Shown in pieces: positions 1-8,482 of a stretch of 37,090 nucleotides of DNA. The notes under the pieces are model-generated. The model did no database searches and was not told the origin of the DNA. It saw only the letters and a program-made list of their open reading frames with translations. A program made the translations under genes and the position numbers. Origin of the DNA: an uncultured Bacteroidota bacterium (GTDB lineage: Bacteria; Bacteroidota; Bacteroidia; B-17B0; Aurantibacillaceae); NCBI GenBank assembly GCA_937868545.1, contig CALMMX010000369.1:1-37090 (forward strand). The letters are read 5' to 3'. How positions within the stretch are numbered: the stretch's first letter is position 1; each line of letters starts with the position of its first letter.

Positions 1-2308
1 TTACAGTTATTACAATTACTAAAATAAATAGTGATACGTAAACTAAATAAGCCCAAATACTTCTATACCAGGGTGGCAAAATTGTAAAGGGAATCTCCAT
101 CTGAATAATATCATTTGACACCTCATTCTTTGCTTTAATATGCAATTTATAATCACCTTCAAATAAATTACTAAAATTTACATAAGGTGTTTTTAACCAT
201 TTTCCATAATCATCGTCCTTACCTTCGAGCCAATAACTAAAGTCAATTACTTCTGAATTCTCGTAACAATTATACCCAAACTTAAACTCTAAGCCATTAT
301 TTTTAAATGGAATGGTTAAATAAAATTCACTAAAATTTTGAGTTGAATTACAATTTTGCAATAATGTATCATTTTCGTTTTTTGATTTATTGATTATTGA
401 ACTTAAATATAAATGATATTTTTTCTCAATTAATTTATAGTTATGATGTAATAAATACAAGCCTTCATCGGCCGCAATTAATATGGTTTTTTGAGCAGAA
501 TCGTATGTTATTAAATTCGGTTTTACTCCACTTAACTTACTAATACCACTGTTATCTTCAATAATATTTCCATTTATACTATTAAAATAAGAAAACTTTT
601 TCTCATACTTATCATAATCATCTAACTTTACTGTTTTCGAACATAACACACTTTCATTAAAACTAACTGCTCTAAATATTTCCTCTTTTTTTGTTAATTG
701 GTAAAACCTCGCATCTTTAATGCATTTCACTTTACCACCGTTATCTCTTAATAAAGTGTAAATGCCATCACTAGTACCAATTAACAAATCATTTTTATAC
801 TTAAATAAAAAGTTCTCATATTTATCATCTGGGAGTCCCTGTGGCTTTTGAATTGAATCTAGTTTATGGTACTTATCTAAAAAATAAATACCCTTCGTTT
901 CGGTTGAGAAATATATAGTGCTAGAAACATCAGTGGTTATTGTCTTTACCTCAGCGCCAAGGTCATAAGAATTTAAAAGAGAAAATGCCTTGTTTTTATA
1001 TTCATATTCAAAAATACCTTTATTAGTTGATGAATAAAATACATTTTCTTTTAAAGGGTCTTTTATAAGAAATGTTGTATATAAATCATTTAATTGTATT
1101 ATTGTTTTTCCATCATATACAAATACACCCTTTGCAGTTGAAATAAACAATTTTTTATCTAAATTTAATAAATGCCAAGTTTGTTTGTTAAAACCCATTA
1201 ATTCCTCAAATAAATTTGTTGCTGGATTAAATACTTGCACTCCCTTATCTGTAGCTATAAATAGTTTTTCTTGAAAATAAACAGCAGACGATACAGGTCC
1301 TAAAATACCATTTTCTCTTCCGTATTTTAATAATGGTGTATTTTTTTCAATATACGAAATGCCATAATATGTTGGTAACCATATATTACCATTATTATCT
1401 TGAAAAGCTGATTTAACATTATTTTCATACAAACCAGTTCTTGTATTAAACCTATTTATTACTTCCAGGTTTTTATTAATAATAAATGCACCTAACTTAT
1501 TTGATGTAAAAATTAAATTCCCATCATTTAAGGTAATACCATTTAACACTTCACAATCTATTAATTCCTTATTACATGGCGCATTAATTTTTGAAAATGT
1601 TGTATTGCTAGGATTTAATGAATCATAGTTCGCAATATACATTCCAACTTCACGACAGCCTATTGCGTATTTAGTTCCAGTAATTTTATACGTAAAATAC
1701 GACCTGTAATTAGCAAAATGTTGGGAATTTTTTACAGGAGTTAAAACTCCATTTTGAAGAAAGAAAACTTGATTATTTATATCTACTAAAAATAAATGTT
1801 TTCCAATTTTTAGAGGTCGCAAATTAAAATTATCAACTGGGGAAAATGCTTTAAAACTTCCATTCTTAAGTTCAATTAATTTATCTGCCGATAAAAAATA
1901 GATTGCCTTTTGGAATTCAAAAATTTGCCGAATGGTTTCACTTGGCCTATCTGAGTCCTTTAAATTTTCTAATAAACTAGTAAATACATAATTTCCTTTA
2001 TTCTGCTTTTCAAATAGTCCAAAATCATTATTTTCGAGTGAATAGTAAATTTTATTATCTGATGAACTATATACATTATAAATAGAAAGTTCATCATATA
2101 CATGACTTATTTTCCAGTTAAAACCATCAAAAGTTATAATTCCATTACTATTAGCAACTAGAATTAAATTGTTATTTTGGCAAATTGTATAATTATTTGC
2201 ATGTCCATAATATTCCTTTGGCAAATAATTTCTAACAAAATAATCGCCATGCTGAGCACTTAAAAAAGCACTTAAAAACAATGATAACAATATGCAGTAA
2301 TTTTTCAG
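1..2308 (-). CDS. Propeller sensor protein with triple-tyrosine (Y_Y_Y) domain, 3' end cut by window
   Basis: This frame is open from an in-frame TAA at 2312-2314 down to position 1, about 769 codons; the C-terminus lies outside the window. I place the start at CTG 2308-2306, giving (M)KNYCILLSLFLSAFLSAQ, a good signal peptide with likely cleavage after LSA; no ATG occurs in frame until far inside the protein. Next come many short beta-propeller units of the two-component regulator type (for example DNNGNIWLPTYYGISYI), then a Y_Y_Y-like beta-sandwich (FSYWLEGKDDDYGKW, GDYKLHIKAKN) ending in PPWYRSIWAYL and a membrane helix at the window edge. In this family the propeller senses a ligand in the periplasm, and the missing cytoplasmic part is usually a histidine kinase or a DNA-binding domain. 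It lies 42 bp downstream of the T9SS cargo gene on the same strand, so co-transcription is likely. Domain class is firm; ligand and output are unknown. Confidence 0.85.
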   Translation of the reverse strand, partial: MKNYCILLSLFLSAFLSAQHGDYFVRNYLPKEYYGHANNYTICQNNNLILVANSNGIITFDGFNWKISHVYDELSIYNVYSSSDNKIYYSLENNDFGLFEKQNKGNYVFTSLLENLKDSDRPSETIRQIFEFQKAIYFLSADKLIELKNGSFKAFSPVDNFNLRPLKIGKHLFLVDINNQVFFLQNGVLTPVKNSQHFANYRSYFTYKITGTKYAIGCREVGMYIANYDSLNPSNTTFSKINAPCNKELIDCEVLNGITLNDGNLIFTSNKLGAFIINKNLEVINRFNTRTGLYENNVKSAFQDNNGNIWLPTYYGISYIEKNTPLLKYGRENGILGPVSSAVYFQEKLFIATDKGVQVFNPATNLFEELMGFNKQTWHLLNLDKKLFISTAKGVFVYDGKTIIQLNDLYTTFLIKDPLKENVFYSSTNKGIFEYEYKNKAFSLLNSYDLGAEVKTITTDVSSTIYFSTETKGIYFLDKYHKLDSIQKPQGLPDDKYENFLFKYKNDLLIGTSDGIYTLLRDNGGKVKCIKDARFYQLTKKEEIFRAVSFNESVLCSKTVKLDDYDKYEKKFSYFNSINGNIIEDNSGISKLSGVKPNLITYDSAQKTILIAADEGLYLLHHNYKLIEKKYHLYLSSIINKSKNENDTLLQNCNSTQNFSEFYLTIPFKNNGLEFKFGYNCYENSEVIDFSYWLEGKDDDYGKWLKTPYVNFSNLFEGDYKLHIKAKNEVSNDIIQMEIPFTILPPWYRSIWAYLVYVSLFILVIVITV

Positions 2309-2350
2309 AAATTAAATACTTAATTAAATATAAAAAGAATTATAAAGAAA

Positions 2351-5300
2351 TTATTGTATTATTAGTTTTTTTAAACCAATTTTTCCACCATGCGATTTTA
2401 TCGAAACAAAATAAATACCTTTTAAGAATGAACTTAGATTAACTATATTCTCAACTTGAATATTTTTACTTTCATAAACAATTTGGCCTAAGGAATTACA
2501 AATTTCAATAGATTGAGGCAAAATAAGTGATAATTTAAAATCTACAATAACAAATTCATTTGTTGGATTTGGATACAAATTAAACTGAGTTAACAAATCA
2601 TTAATTTCATTTAAACCAATAGTTGAAGGGAAGGCTTTTTCATTTGCTGAATTGCTTTTTGTTTTATTTTTAACTGCTAATGGACTTGCTAGTCTTAACG
2701 CTGGGTCACAGCCAAAACCGTAAGCATCAACATACCATTTTATTCCTAATGAATAATCAGTTAAATAATTTGGGTCAGTTGCTAAATTACCAGTTGTGCT
2801 TACAATAAGGGTAGATGCGCCTGTTGCAACATTATATCTTTTTAAATTATAATTACTTACTGGCGTAACAGTTGTTCCTTCTATTGCATATGAGTTCCAA
2901 TTAAAATTCCCATTTAATTGATCTTGTACAAAAATAGTGGAGTGCCAAGCACTCATTGCACTTAAATTACCACATGTGTCTTTCAATTGTATTCTGTATT
3001 TATATGAAGTTAAATTCGGATTTCCATTTGCTGGCCCAATTGTTCTATTAGTATCAATATATAAACCTAAATCAGATTTACTTTTACCTCCAATACGTTT
3101 ATAAATACCTGATGACACTTCTCGGTAAACAATAAAACTATCTACATTTGTATACCCTAATCTTTGCCAATAAATTTCATTATAGTTACTTAAACTATCA
3201 ACTGTAACCATACAAATACTTGGTGTTTGCGGAGTAACCAAAGAGATACTTATTGTACCAGTGTTTTTACAACCATTAATATCAATACCAGTAACACTAT
3301 AAGTTGTATTAACAGTAGGAGTAGAAATAATTGTATTAGTAGTTAATGAACTAGGCAACCAAGTATAAGTAGTTGCACCAGTTGCAGTTAAAATATTAGG
3401 TTTATTTAAACAAACTGTAGTTTTACCAGATACTCCAATAGTTGGCAAAGGGTTTACAACAAAACTAACGGTTTTAGTATTTACACAATTATTACTATTT
3501 GTAGCAGTAACTGTAAAAACACCACCCGCAAAATGTATTGTAGAAATACCATTTATAATATATGATGGACTCCAAGTATAAGTAGTTGCTCCACCAGCAG
3601 TAAAAGTTGCTGCATCGCCTGTGCAAATACTTGAAGGAGAAATTGTAGTTGTTAATATAGGCAATGGATTTATAGAAACACTAGCGGCTACCATAGTTGT
3701 TGTGCCACATGTATTACTTGCAGTTAAAACAACACTAAAATTAGTTGTACCTGTAAAAGAAACACCAGTAGTAGTTCCTGTTGAAGGTGAAAAAACCACA
3801 CCACTTGCTCCTAATGCAGACCAATTATAACTAACACCTGCCTCAGGAGAAGAACTAAGTGCAATGGTTTTGGAGCTTGCACTTCCAATACAAACAGGCA
3901 CCAAATTAGTTACTGTTGTAACTGTAGATGGAAGTGTGCAACTTAATTTATGCACAAATGCATCTAATGTTCCAGAAGGCACTACAGTAAACGTTCCAAC
4001 TCCAGGATCAAAATCACAATTTGGCCCATTGTTTCCTCCAAAAGTACCACAAGAATAAACGTTTCCAGCCAAATCTAACGACAGGCAATTTACTGCCTCA
4101 CTATTAGCACTTAAATCTAACATTCCCCATTTTTTTGCCCAAACAAAATCTCCTACTGAATTTAACTTAGTTATAAAACAATCATAATCATACCAATCAG
4201 AAGTAGTTAATGTGTATGTTGTAGTTGAACTTGGATCAAAATCAGTGACTCCATTTAAATAGCCTCCAATATAAATATTATTAATAGCATCAAGTTTTAA
4301 CGTATTAGTATATACATGAGCCGTAAAACTTCCACTATGTTTAAATTGTTTAACAAAAATAGTAGTTAAATATTGGTCTAATTTTAAAACAAAACCATCT
4401 GTTGAGCCTGTTGCTCCTGTTGGATATAATAATAGAGGCGTTGCAGATAAATCAAAATCAGAAGCGCTACTAAAATTACCACCAATTATTATATTTCCAC
4501 TTGCGTCAATCTCTAAATCTCCAGAAACCTCATAACCAGTTCCACCAATTGAACCATTTGTGAGCGAAGAAGAACCATCACTTGTTGCCATTCGAGTAAT
4601 AAAAATGTCTGTGTTTCCAGCAGTATTAACATTTACGCCCGAATAATTTGGACTAATATCCGTACTGTTCCCATTAAATGTTCCTGTAACTGCAAGAAAT
4701 CCTAATGCAGAATTACACTTAATACCAGTTGCACTTTCATAACCAGTTCCTCCAATTGACCAAGCCCATAAATAATTTCCAGAAGCATCATACTTACCAA
4801 CAAATACATCATTTGAGCCACCAAAAACAGTTAATGTTTTTGTTAAAGCAGATGGATCAAAATCGGCTGTACCAGTAAATGTCCCTGCAACATATAAATT
4901 ATTTGATGCATCAATATCTAATCGTTGTCCTTCATCAAAGTTTGCTCCACCTAAAGATTTTGCCCAAACTAATGCCCCTAATGAATTATACTTTGCAATA
5001 AAAATATCACTACTTGATGCGTTTGAAACTAAATTAACTGTTGTTGCTGATGGATCAAAATCTACGGTGCCAATGTATGCACCTGTAATATAAATATTAC
5101 CAGAGGCATCCGTTACAACATCATTTATTCTTTCTCCGCTTGCATTACCTATTTTTTTTGCCCATACATAAGCACCTGCTGAATTTAATTTAGAAATATA
5201 AATATCTTGAGATGTACCTGTAGCTGTTAGATTTGCAACAGAGCCTGAAGGGTCAAAATCTACTGTGCCAGAAAATGTTCCTACTGTAATAACATTGGCA

Positions 5301-5431
5301 CTTAAATCTGTAGTAATTGCTTCTGCTGATTCATCTGCTGAATTACCAAATGTTTTGGCCCAAACAAAGTTTTGTCCTTTTGAACTAAATAGAATAATTG
5401 CAAAAAAAGCAATAAGTGTAATTTTCTTCAT
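2351..5431 (-). CDS. Secreted SBBP-repeat / Ig-like protein with T9SS type A sorting domain
   Basis: The 1026-residue product starts with a signal peptide (MKKITLIAFFAIILFSSKG). Residues ~20-480 hold about seven beta-propeller-like repeats of ~65 residues, each with a VWAK-type strand, a DASGN-type turn and a DFDPS motif (TVDFDPS, TADFDPS, VTDFDPS; one copy is degenerate). Residues ~490-720 contain three cysteine-bearing PKD/Ig-like modules with repeated TTYTWSPS-like strands, followed by an FN3-like stretch. The last ~75 residues (FNLYPNPTNEFVIVDF to GLKKLIIQ) form a classical type A sorting domain, so the protein should cross the outer membrane by T9SS and be released or anchored on LPS. 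Such proteins are often surface adhesins, but no specific ligand can be read. It lies upstream of the sensor gene on the same strand. Confidence 0.9.
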   Translation of the reverse strand: MKKITLIAFFAIILFSSKGQNFVWAKTFGNSADESAEAITTDLSANVITVGTFSGTVDFDPSGSVANLTATGTSQDIYISKLNSAGAYVWAKKIGNASGERINDVVTDASGNIYITGAYIGTVDFDPSATTVNLVSNASSSDIFIAKYNSLGALVWAKSLGGANFDEGQRLDIDASNNLYVAGTFTGTADFDPSALTKTLTVFGGSNDVFVGKYDASGNYLWAWSIGGTGYESATGIKCNSALGFLAVTGTFNGNSTDISPNYSGVNVNTAGNTDIFITRMATSDGSSSLTNGSIGGTGYEVSGDLEIDASGNIIIGGNFSSASDFDLSATPLLLYPTGATGSTDGFVLKLDQYLTTIFVKQFKHSGSFTAHVYTNTLKLDAINNIYIGGYLNGVTDFDPSSTTTYTLTTSDWYDYDCFITKLNSVGDFVWAKKWGMLDLSANSEAVNCLSLDLAGNVYSCGTFGGNNGPNCDFDPGVGTFTVVPSGTLDAFVHKLSCTLPSTVTTVTNLVPVCIGSASSKTIALSSSPEAGVSYNWSALGASGVVFSPSTGTTTGVSFTGTTNFSVVLTASNTCGTTTMVAASVSINPLPILTTTISPSSICTGDAATFTAGGATTYTWSPSYIINGISTIHFAGGVFTVTATNSNNCVNTKTVSFVVNPLPTIGVSGKTTVCLNKPNILTATGATTYTWLPSSLTTNTIISTPTVNTTYSVTGIDINGCKNTGTISISLVTPQTPSICMVTVDSLSNYNEIYWQRLGYTNVDSFIVYREVSSGIYKRIGGKSKSDLGLYIDTNRTIGPANGNPNLTSYKYRIQLKDTCGNLSAMSAWHSTIFVQDQLNGNFNWNSYAIEGTTVTPVSNYNLKRYNVATGASTLIVSTTGNLATDPNYLTDYSLGIKWYVDAYGFGCDPALRLASPLAVKNKTKSNSANEKAFPSTIGLNEINDLLTQFNLYPNPTNEFVIVDFKLSLILPQSIEICNSLGQIVYESKNIQVENIVNLSSFLKGIYFVSIKSHGGKIGLKKLIIQ

Positions 5432-5579
5432 ATTAATAAGCTTAAAATATTATTTGTAAAAATAAAAAAACTTATGAATTGAACAAGAATAAAGTTCGCT
5501 ATTTTACCTGTTTTTAATCACAAACAAGCAAAATTGCACGACTAAATTCACGAATACATTTATACAACTAAAAAAAATA

Positions 5580-6641
5580 TTAATCTTTAACTCTGCTAAA
5601 ACTCAAAGCCTTTAAAATAAAATTTGGCAATGCTTTTTTCGGATCACGTTTACGTAAATCGATATACCAACCAATTTTTTTAATAACTGGAAGTTTTTTT
5701 GTTTCAACAAATTCTATTAAAGTTCCATCTGCATCTTCAATATAAGTAAAATGACCAGCTGCTTCTCCCATTTCAAAGCCCGCACCACCATCTACTGTAA
5801 AAGGTTGCCCCACTTTCTCACAAGCTTTTTGTAAGGCAGACATATTTTTTATATCAAAGCATAAATGAATAAAACCACAATCTCCCCATAAACGATTTTC
5901 GAATATTTTTTTTGGTGAATAATCTAAAGCTTGTATCAATTCAATTTCATTATCACCTAATAATGGGCCAAAGCTTCCTTCACGAGGTTTACTGTTTCTT
6001 ATAACTACTCTTCTAAATTTCTTTTGAGAACCCTCTACTCCATTCCAATCATTAAAAACATCAGTTGTATCGCTAATTACTTTATCAAAACCCAATACAT
6101 CTTTATATAAAGTCATTGATTTTTCGATATTAGTAACACCAATTACAGCGCCTAAAACTCCACCAGTGCTAAAATTCTTTTTCATATACCATGAAGTTTT
6201 TTCTTCAATAATTTCGTAGGTATTGCCCCACAAATCATTAATATAAAAATGCTTTCTTTTATCTGGTGCAGTAGTTATTTCAGTTAACATTTTTGCTCCA
6301 AATTGTTTTAAATGATTGTAAGACGCTTGTATATCGTACGATTTAATCTTCCCTGCAAAAATACCAATATCACCTAATTGGATAGTAAATTCAGCATTTT
6401 GTGCAGTACGGCTTGTGTACTGCCAAATTTCGAAACCACCGCCTCCATTCATACTTAAAGCTAAAATTGCATGTCGCGCATGAGGTTTATTTGCAGTATA
6501 TGGCAACATTAATTCTGCCATTGCAGCTTCTTCAAAAATTTTGACATCAGAACCAAACGCTTTTCTATACCAAGTAAAAGTTTCTTGAACGTTTGTATTT
6601 CCTACACCTAACTGCTGAATTCCTGAAATAATATGACTCAT
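5580..6641 (-). CDS. VOC (glyoxalase/bleomycin-resistance) family protein with two VOC modules
   Basis: The protein has 353 residues and two vicinal-oxygen-chelate halves. The first (~5-150) begins LGVGNTNVQETFTWYRKAFG; the second (~160-320) begins AVIGVTNIEKSMTLYKDVLG and ends with IEDADGTLIEFVETKK. Each half has the beta-alpha-beta-beta-beta pattern and an FEIWQ- or LIEFVE-type strand that carries a metal ligand in this fold. A paired arrangement occurs in extradiol dioxygenases and 4-hydroxyphenylpyruvate dioxygenase relatives, but I see no signature assigning a substrate. The C-terminal ~30 residues are basic and lie outside the VOC fold. A terminator separates it from the upstream tRNA, so it should have its own promoter within 6642-6675, where I see no clear -7 element. 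Confidence 0.85.
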   Translation of the reverse strand: MSHIISGIQQLGVGNTNVQETFTWYRKAFGSDVKIFEEAAMAELMLPYTANKPHARHAILALSMNGGGGFEIWQYTSRTAQNAEFTIQLGDIGIFAGKIKSYDIQASYNHLKQFGAKMLTEITTAPDKRKHFYINDLWGNTYEIIEEKTSWYMKKNFSTGGVLGAVIGVTNIEKSMTLYKDVLGFDKVISDTTDVFNDWNGVEGSQKKFRRVVIRNSKPREGSFGPLLGDNEIELIQALDYSPKKIFENRLWGDCGFIHLCFDIKNMSALQKACEKVGQPFTVDGGAGFEMGEAAGHFTYIEDADGTLIEFVETKKLPVIKKIGWYIDLRKRDPKKALPNFILKALSFSRVKD

Positions 6642-6675
6642 TTAATATTTTTTAAAATTAATTTTGCTTTAAATT

Positions 6676-6709
6676 AAAAAAAGACTGCCAATATTTTGAC
6701 AGTCTTTTT
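6676..6709 (-). terminator. Intrinsic terminator downstream of tRNA-His
   Basis: The arms AAAAAGACTG (6678-6687) and CAGTCTTTTT (6700-6709) form a 10-bp stem over a 12-nt loop. Read on the minus strand it follows the tRNA by 2 nt and ends in a U-run, as expected for a Rho-independent terminator. The near-symmetric A/T flanks mean it could also work in the other direction. Confidence 0.8.
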
Positions 6710-6711
6710 AG

Positions 6712-6786
6712 GGTAAATGAAGGGGCTCGAACCCTCGACCCTCGGTACCACAAACCGATGCTCTAACCAACTGAGCTACATCTACC
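6712..6786 (-). tRNA. tRNA-His (anticodon GTG)
   Basis: The minus strand folds as a cloverleaf. The acceptor stem is GTAGATG/CATTTAC with one G-T wobble, the D-arm contains AGCTCAGTTGGTTAGAGC, the anticodon loop is TTGTGGT with anticodon GTG, and the T-arm contains GGGTTCGAGCCCC. An extra G before the acceptor stem (6786) pairs with C73 (6712); this G-1:C73 pair is the identity element of histidine tRNAs. CCA is not encoded. It lies between nadB and a terminator on the same strand. Confidence 0.96.
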
Positions 6787-6837
6787 ATTTGAGGGGATAA
6801 ATATAATAATTTATTTTTAATTGATAAAAAAAATAAA

Positions 6838-8400
6838 TTATTTTTTGTAATTAACCATATAATGTAAACCAACCGATTCTTTCCTGCGAATAGAATGTTT
6901 TATAATTAAATAGCCTATACATATTAAATTTCTCAACTCACAAAGTTTTTGGGTGATAGTTGTTTTTTCGTATAACGCTTCGTTTTCGTTGTATAAAATT
7001 TCCAATCTATCAAAGGCACGTTTTAAGCGTAATTCGGAGCGTACAATACCAACATAATTACTCATAATTTGCTGAACTTCTCTTTGAGATTGTGTAATTA
7101 AAATCATTTCTTCGGCATGTTCAGTTCCTTCTGCATTCCATTGTGGTATATTCTCTTTATAAGTAATCTCCGAAAGTTTTTCGATTGAATGTTTTGCAGC
7201 TCTATGAGCAAAAACAACAGCCTCTAATAATGAATTACTTGCTAAACGATTAGCTCCATGTAAACCTGTGCAAGAGCATTCGCCCACTGCATATAAATTT
7301 GTTATTGAAGACTGGCCCATATCATTAACCAATATTCCACCACACAAATAATGCATAGCAGGCACAACAGGAATTAATTTTACAAATGGGTCTATTCCAA
7401 TACTCATACACTTATTATAAATATTTGGAAAATGTTCAATAAATGCTTTTCTATCAATATGCCTACAATCTAAATACACGTAATCTTCACCACGTGTTTT
7501 CATTTCATTATCAATAGCACGTGCAACAATGTCTCTCGGAGCAAGAGATAATCTCTCGTCGTATTTATGCATGAACTCTTTACCATCAATAGTTTTTAAA
7601 ACTGCACCAAAACCACGAATGGCCTCTGTAATTAAAAAACTAGGATGTTCGCCTGGATTATATAAAGATGTAGGATGAAATTGCACAAATTCCATATCTT
7701 GAACTCTTCCTTTTGCTCTGTAAACCATAGCAATACCATCACCAGTAGCAATAGTAGGATTTGTAGTTGTTGCATACACATGTCCAGCACCACCAGTAGC
7801 CATTAAAGTTACTTTAGCTAGTAAGGTTTCAACTTGCTGAGTTTTGGTATCTAAAATATAAGCACCATAACAATTAATGTTTTGGGTATGAGAAGTAACT
7901 ACTTCTCCCAAATGATGCTGAGTAATGATATCAATTGCATAATGGTGATCTAATACAGTAATATTAGTATGTTTTTTAACTTGAGCTATTAAAGCGCGCT
8001 CAATTTCAAATCCTGTAATATCTTTATAATGCAAAATACGATTTTCGGAATGACCACCTTCTTTTGCTAAATCATATTGCCCATCATTTTTTTTATCAAA
8101 GTTTGCACCTAATTCAATTAACTCACGAACTCTTTCGGTACCCTCTTCCACAACAATTTTAACAATATCTTCTTTGCAAAGTCCAGAACCTGCTATAAGT
8201 GTGTCTTTTATATGTTTATCAATTGTATCCTTATCATGCCAAACCGCAGCAATACCACCTTGTGCATATTTTGTATTTGATTCATCTTCATTGCTTTTAG
8301 TGATAATACAAACACTCCCTTTATCAGCAACTTTTAAGGCATAACTTAAACCTGCTATCCCACTTCCTAAAATTAAAAAATCAAATTTTTTCTGAATCAT
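6838..8400 (-). CDS. nadB: L-aspartate oxidase NadB
   Basis: This FAD enzyme oxidises L-aspartate to iminoaspartate, the first step of de novo NAD synthesis, and passes the product to quinolinate synthase NadA. At 520 residues it has the normal length. Visible motifs are the FAD-binding LGSGIAGLSYALKVA (~10-24), NTKYAQGGIAAV (~42-53), EGGHSENRILHYKDITG (~113-130), TGGAGHVYATTTNPTIATGDG (~203-223), FHPTSLYNPG and the active-site LAPRDIVARAID. The C-terminal helical domain with many Arg/Lys also fits the family. No nadA or nadC lies beside it. It is divergent from the lipoprotein gene at 8483 and may be read through into tRNA-His, since 6787-6837 shows no terminator. Succinate dehydrogenase or fumarate reductase subunits are excluded by the EGGHSENR and C-terminal features. 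Confidence 0.96.
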   Translation of the reverse strand: MIQKKFDFLILGSGIAGLSYALKVADKGSVCIITKSNEDESNTKYAQGGIAAVWHDKDTIDKHIKDTLIAGSGLCKEDIVKIVVEEGTERVRELIELGANFDKKNDGQYDLAKEGGHSENRILHYKDITGFEIERALIAQVKKHTNITVLDHHYAIDIITQHHLGEVVTSHTQNINCYGAYILDTKTQQVETLLAKVTLMATGGAGHVYATTTNPTIATGDGIAMVYRAKGRVQDMEFVQFHPTSLYNPGEHPSFLITEAIRGFGAVLKTIDGKEFMHKYDERLSLAPRDIVARAIDNEMKTRGEDYVYLDCRHIDRKAFIEHFPNIYNKCMSIGIDPFVKLIPVVPAMHYLCGGILVNDMGQSSITNLYAVGECSCTGLHGANRLASNSLLEAVVFAHRAAKHSIEKLSEITYKENIPQWNAEGTEHAEEMILITQSQREVQQIMSNYVGIVRSELRLKRAFDRLEILYNENEALYEKTTITQKLCELRNLICIGYLIIKHSIRRKESVGLHYMVNYKK

Positions 8401-8482
8401 ACAATTGGCTTTAAAAACTATATAAAGTAATTGAATTTAATTTAGTTTTACAATAAAATAGAATGTAAAAAAATGCTTTTCT

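Noticed and set aside
3621..4058. Two plus-strand frames with Val/Pro/Thr-rich products
   Set aside because: Both lie wholly inside the T9SS protein gene and are antisense to its repeats; no start context or homology.
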